Of a DNA stretch of 10,000 nucleotides, positions 6,777 to 10,000 are shown one piece after another. The notes under the pieces are model-generated. The model ran no database searches. It had not been told where the DNA came from and saw nothing but the letters and a program-made list of their open reading frames with translations. The position numbers were made by a program, and so were the translations under genes. Position 1 is the first letter of the stretch; each line of letters starts with the position of its first letter. The DNA lies in the NCBI GenBank assembly GCA_016946835.1, contig JACVTC010000034.1, positions 770,001 through 780,000 on the forward strand. Reading direction: 5' to 3'. The DNA is from Neocallimastix lanati (nom. inval.) (taxonomy: Eukaryota; Neocallimastigomycota; Neocallimastigomycetes; Neocallimastigales; Neocallimastigaceae).

Positions 6777-7438
6777 TAATCTTCATGAATGGCTGGCTTT
6801 TCTGTTCGAAAGTTATATTTTGCATTTTGCTTTAAATATATTTGGAAGTTTAATATATCATACACATCTTTAATATAATTATCCACATCTTCATTTCCTC
6901 TTGGTTGTAATCGAATTTTTAGATAAACAGGAAAAGACGAATAGAGTATCCTAAGTTTTTCTAGTTTTCCAAGATACGTATTGTATTTTTTTTAAATAAT
7001 TAAATGTTTCTTTAATTCCATTTATGACATCCTTACATTCATAAATACTTTTAGCTTTAAAAGAACACAGTATATCTATAAGAAGTTGTATATCAGTATT
7101 TTCATTTCCTTCATAGATTTCCTTTAATTTAGCCATTATATAAAAAACAGTTTGAAGATTTTTAATGTGTTTTCAATGCATCTTTAGATACATTGGCACA
7201 AATAATTGTTTTGATAAGGGCATCATAACTTTTAGCAGTCTTCAATTGTTCAGAAAGATCACTATAAGTATTAGCAGTCTTGCTGCGTTAACTTGAATTT
7301 CTAAAGGTATGATTAAATCTTTATCAACTTAGTCAGAGACTTTTTAGCCATTTATACATTTTTAATTAAAAAAGACCATTCATCAAAGTTGGTCTTGTTA
7401 AGACAGATTTCTTGTTTTAATTGAAATTCAGTAGATAT
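6404..7438 (-). pseudogene. copia-like Gag (capsid and zinc knuckle), broken
   Basis: Read from about 7438 downwards this is almost a whole Gag, the structural capsid protein of an LTR retrotransposon. The N-terminal NFDEWSFLIKNV (7376-7390 for NFDEW) is the copia/UBN2-type start motif. Then come SYDALIKTIICANVSKD, MAKLKEIYEGNENTDIQLLI (7136 down), KDVINGIKETFNYLKK, ILYSSFPVYLKIRLQPRGNE (about 6893-6950) and VYDILNFQIYLK. The zinc knuckle CDICKVDSRNIDNY (6637-6678) has two Cys kept, but Arg replaces His and Tyr replaces the last Cys. The tail is acidic. The first codon before STEFQLKQE is ATA (7436-7438) where ATG would be expected. Breaks include TAA after IKNV, shifts near 6965 and 6700, TAA after KRKI, and TAA at 6480-6482. 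No protease follows: the frame runs straight into gypsy Pol. Confidence 0.75.
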
Positions 7439-7453
7439 TTTTAACACTTGAGA

Positions 7454-7468
7454 CTCTTAATCTAAGAG
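7454..7468. repeat. short perfect inverted repeat upstream of gag
   Basis: CTCTTA and TAAGAG arms with a 3-base loop, about 16 bases before the presumed Gag start on the minus strand. It may be leader structure of the element RNA or chance. Confidence 0.4.
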
Positions 7469-7736
7469 AAAATAAAATATTTTATTATTACTTAAAATTT
7501 ATTTATTAATATTTATTATTCAGCAATAGGTAATTACAAAGAAAAAAAATGTATGATAAAATTAAATTCATTTATACTAATTGAGGCTTGATAATAATGC
7601 AATGAAATTATATTGAAATCATTTTAATAATGAATTATATAATGTATTTCAAATACAAAGAGAATAATTTACACATAACGAAATAATATAATTAATATAA
7701 ATTTAAACATATTTAATTAACTTTATATAACAATTT

Positions 7737-7830
7737 TATATATATATATATATTTATTTATTTATTTATCTATTTATTTATTTTTTATTTATTTACTATT
7801 CCATTATATAATTATATAATTATATAATTA
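7737..7830. repeat. (TA)n, (TTTA)n and three tandem TTATATAA palindromes
   Basis: A TA tract (7737-7753) passes into TTTA units (7753-7796). After a short break come three perfect head-to-tail copies of the self-complementary octamer TTATATAA (7804-7827). Confidence 0.85.
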
Positions 7831-7985
7831 TTTATTTATTTAATTATTTATTTATTAATAAATACTTTTATTACTTATTTTTTAGTTTTTAATTTTATTA
7901 ATATTTTTCTTTTTGTCCTACTAACTATAAAATATATAAAATTTTTAATTTTTTTTTTAATTAAAAAAACCGTAAATATTTAACC

Positions 7986-8022
7986 TTTTTTTTTTTTTTT
8001 TTAAATTATTTTTTTTTTTTTT
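7986..8022. repeat. paired long T-runs
   Basis: T17 (7986-8002) and T14 (8009-8022) are separated by AAATTA. A direct tandem of CTATTCATTT follows at about 8034-8053. Confidence 0.8.
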
Positions 8023-8146
8023 CTTTTTAATATCTATTCATTTCTATTCATTTCTTTTTTTTCATTTATTTTTTATTTTTTTTTTTAAAACTTTTATTTT
8101 TTTTATTGTTCATTTCGTTTAATTTTAAAAGTTTTAAAAAATAGAA

Positions 8147-8147
<1 letters not shown>

Positions 8148-8176
<29 letters not shown>
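8148..8176. repeat. (AAT)n microsatellite
   Basis: About nine uninterrupted ATA/AAT units. Further AAT tracts lie at 8486-8503 and 8640-8656. Confidence 0.85.
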
Positions 8177-8177
<1 letters not shown>

Positions 8178-8503
8178 TACTTAATAATAATAATAAAACT
8201 AATTAATACTTTTATTTAATTTTTTTATTTTTTATTTTTTATTTTTTATCTTTTTAATTTAAAAATTTATTATACATTAATTACTTTAAAATAATAAAAA
8301 AATAAAAATAAATATAAAAATAAAAAAAAAATAGAAATAAAAATAAATAATCAAAGAAAGAGAAAAAAAAAAGAGGTAAATTCATAAACATAAATATATA
8401 TATATGATAATAAATTTAAATACAGCTATTTAACGTGTTAACTAAATTGGACATAATTAAAATAATAAAACGAATAATTCATCAACAATAATAATAATAA
8501 TAA

Positions 8504-8514
8504 ACAAAAAAAAT

Positions 8515-8545
<31 letters not shown>

Positions 8546-8553
8546 TAAAATAA
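8504..8553. repeat. A-rich TAAAAAA-type minisatellite
   Basis: Units of TAAAAAA, TAAAAA and TAAAA are repeated. A complementary-looking ATTTTTT repeat occurs at about 8221-8248, so the two tracts could pair as a long imperfect inverted repeat about 290 bp apart. Confidence 0.7.
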
Positions 8554-8591
8554 ATTTTTAGATTTTTTTTAAGGTATTTATGATAATATTA

Positions 8592-8619
8592 ATATATATA
8601 TATATATATATATATATAA
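8592..8619. repeat. (TA)n tract
   Basis: About thirteen alternating AT/TA units. A second tract of similar length lies at 9298-9320. Confidence 0.85.
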
Positions 8620-9297
8620 ACAAGGATTAAAAGAAAAATAATAATAATAATAATAACAATTGTTTAAAGTAAAAATAATTTCATCAAAAAAAGAAAAAAT
8701 AATAAATAATTAAATAAAAATAAATTCAAATAAAAAATTATACTTTGAAATTTCATTTATTAAAAAAAATAATCATATATATAACTATTGTTAATATTCA
8801 TAATTTGAAATATTCAATTAAGCTATTTATTCTTTAATTTAAACAGTATAAAAAAACAAAATTTAAAAAAAATATATTATGAAAAATCCAATAATACTTT
8901 TCTTTATTAAGTAATAATGATTTATTTTTGTGGAAAAGTCAAATTTTATATAGGATAAAGAAATAAAAATAAAAATAAATAACAATAAAGAATATAGACA
9001 AAACATGAAATAAAGACATTAAAAAACTTGGACAATTCATATAATAATAATAATTTATAATATAAATAAATAAATAAAAAATGTATATATAAATATTATA
9101 ATAAATATTATAAAATAACCTTTTTTTTTTTTATTTTCATTTTCAAACCATTTAATAAAATGAAATTTCTCATAAATTTAAAAATCATTAATATAAATAA
9201 AAAATTATATTAATATTAATTACTTTTAAATAATTATAATACATTATAATAGCATATTAAAATTAATAAATCTTTTTGTATATACTTTTATATATTC

Positions 9298-9320
9298 ATA
9301 TATATATATATATATATATA
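9298..9320. repeat. (TA)n tract upstream of the CSN3 homologue
   Basis: About eleven TA units roughly 200 bp before the start codon. It could contribute to promoter DNA melting, but similar tracts occur across the region. Confidence 0.8.
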
Positions 9321-9524
9321 CTTTTTGTTATATTATTATATAATAAAATTCTTTTTTTTTTTGGACAAAAAATATAATAAATAAAAATAAAAAATCCAAT
9401 GTAATAACATTAATCATTAAAATAAACACCAATAATATAAATATATATATATATTGTTTTATTTTTTTTATTATAATTAGATTTAATTTTTAAATTTTAA
9501 CTTCATTGAATAAAAGAAATAAAG

Positions 9525-10000
9525 ATGGCTTTCGATAATGTTAGAAAAAATTCCAAGAAAACAAAGACAAATAACCATGAAACCTTGGTTTATGCTGGAA
9601 GACATATCAATATGGAAAATTTGGAAAAATTAGATCCCGTTGATAACGGTACACTTTATTTTCAATATATTTGTAATGCCATGCCTACAAAATCTTCCCT
9701 TAAATATATTTATAAATTTGTAAAGAATTACAATCCAGAAATTTTTCCAAATTTGAAAATAGAAGAAATGAAAGTTTTAGGAAATATGTTAGATGAAATG
9801 GCATTCAGAGAAAATGCTCACAAAAATATTTTAAAGATTTTAAAAGAATTAATTTTAAAAATTCAAACCTCTCCTCATCATCTTACCTTCCTTCACCCAA
9901 TTTTTGCAAAACATTGTTTATTAGCTAAAACTTATAGTTATGCCAGAGATATATTAGCTAATGATATTGAAGATTTTGATACCAATGTTAATGTATTAGA
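9525..10000 (+). CDS. CSN3: COP9 signalosome complex subunit 3 homologue, N-terminal part (runs off the window)
   Basis: CSN3 is a scaffold subunit of the COP9 signalosome, which removes NEDD8 from cullin-RING ubiquitin ligases in nucleus and cytoplasm. The frame is open from ATG 9525 to the window end (158 codons, no stop, no obvious intron). The start has a favourable context (A at -3, G at +4), and the sequence before it is low-complexity AT. Residues 7-15 are Lys-rich and unlike animal CSN3. From about residue 33, NLEKLDPVDNGTLYFQYI recalls the helical N-terminal repeats of CSN3. The clearest block is residues 120-135, LTFLHPIFAKHCLLAK, matching animal CSN3 LT-x-x-H-(x)n-CLLAK, followed by an acidic DIEDFD stretch where CSN3 has DVD-type residues. 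The PCI domain, which would settle the assignment, should come after 10000. Codon use is richer in G/C third positions and has no long A-runs, unlike the pseudogenes to its left. A related PCI-family protein (for example a proteasome lid subunit) is the main alternative. Confidence 0.72.
   Translation, partial: MAFDNVRKNSKKTKTNNHETLVYAGRHINMENLEKLDPVDNGTLYFQYICNAMPTKSSLKYIYKFVKNYNPEIFPNLKIEEMKVLGNMLDEMAFRENAHKNILKILKELILKIQTSPHHLTFLHPIFAKHCLLAKTYSYARDILANDIEDFDTNVNVL

Larger units (their letters stand above)
7469..9524. other. 2-kb intergenic region of almost pure A/T
   Basis: No protein, tRNA, rRNA or element piece was recognised on either strand. G and C are rare and mostly isolated. The plus strand is T-rich from about 7735 to 8250 and A-rich from about 8260 to 9110. 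It contains the promoter and 5' UTR of the CSN3 homologue at its right end. TATA-like strings are everywhere, so no promoter element can be singled out. A pyrimidine-rich tract at about 9456-9470 precedes the leader. Confidence 0.75.

Noticed and set aside
6650-6835. Plus-strand open frame of 61 codons
   Set aside because: It is antisense to the gag zinc-knuckle region, and the minus-strand Gag motifs are clear.
7469-9524. Origin of replication or centromere in the AT-rich region
   Set aside because: Such composition appears to be the background of this genome's intergenic DNA, and no specific motif or satellite unit was found to set it apart.

Overview
The window looks like nuclear DNA of an anaerobic gut fungus (Neocallimastigomycota) or something very similar. 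The evidence is the extreme A+T richness, long A/T homopolymers and AAT/TA/TTTA microsatellites between genes, degenerate Ty3/gypsy and Ty1/copia retroelements, and a eukaryotic COP9 signalosome gene. It also carries a fused AAA-ATPase / PD-(D/E)XK nuclease gene of a bacterial-type family that I recall as expanded in gut fungi. The taxon is an inference from these features together; no single base proves it.

Positions 1-7470 form a graveyard of mobile-element pieces. From the left: a possible LTR remnant (9 to about 410); a plus-strand Ty3/gypsy integrase C-terminal fragment (702-984) with a hairpin just after its stop; a minus-strand copia-like Gag/protease fragment (1530-2152); a plus-strand AAA-ATPase/nuclease pseudogene (2144-3522); an AT-rich gap; a second, minus-strand nuclease-domain fragment (4005-4500) lying tail-to-tail with the first; a minus-strand Ty3/gypsy pol remnant (about 4510-6403: RNase H, integrase, C-terminal tail); and a minus-strand copia-like gag (6404-7438). 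A stretch of about 378 bp of gag is present twice in direct orientation (1775-2152 and 6404-6776, roughly 93% identical by hand alignment). It flanks the whole ATPase/nuclease/gypsy block.

Positions 7470-9524 are about 2 kb of almost pure A/T with no gene I can support. It is T-rich on the plus strand up to about 8250 and A-rich after that. At 9525 an intact-looking host gene starts on the plus strand and runs off the window: the N-terminal 158 codons of a COP9 signalosome subunit 3 (CSN3) homologue. It is the only reading frame here that looks alive.

All element-derived genes are broken by frameshifts, stops and replaced catalytic residues, so no working system can be claimed for 1-7470. 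The points most worth a second look are the duplicated gag repeat that carries the same lesions in both copies, the in-frame copia-gag/gypsy-pol junction near 6404, the frameshifts of the ATPase/nuclease gene that fall almost only in A-runs, and the inverted second nuclease copy cut immediately after its catalytic Asp.
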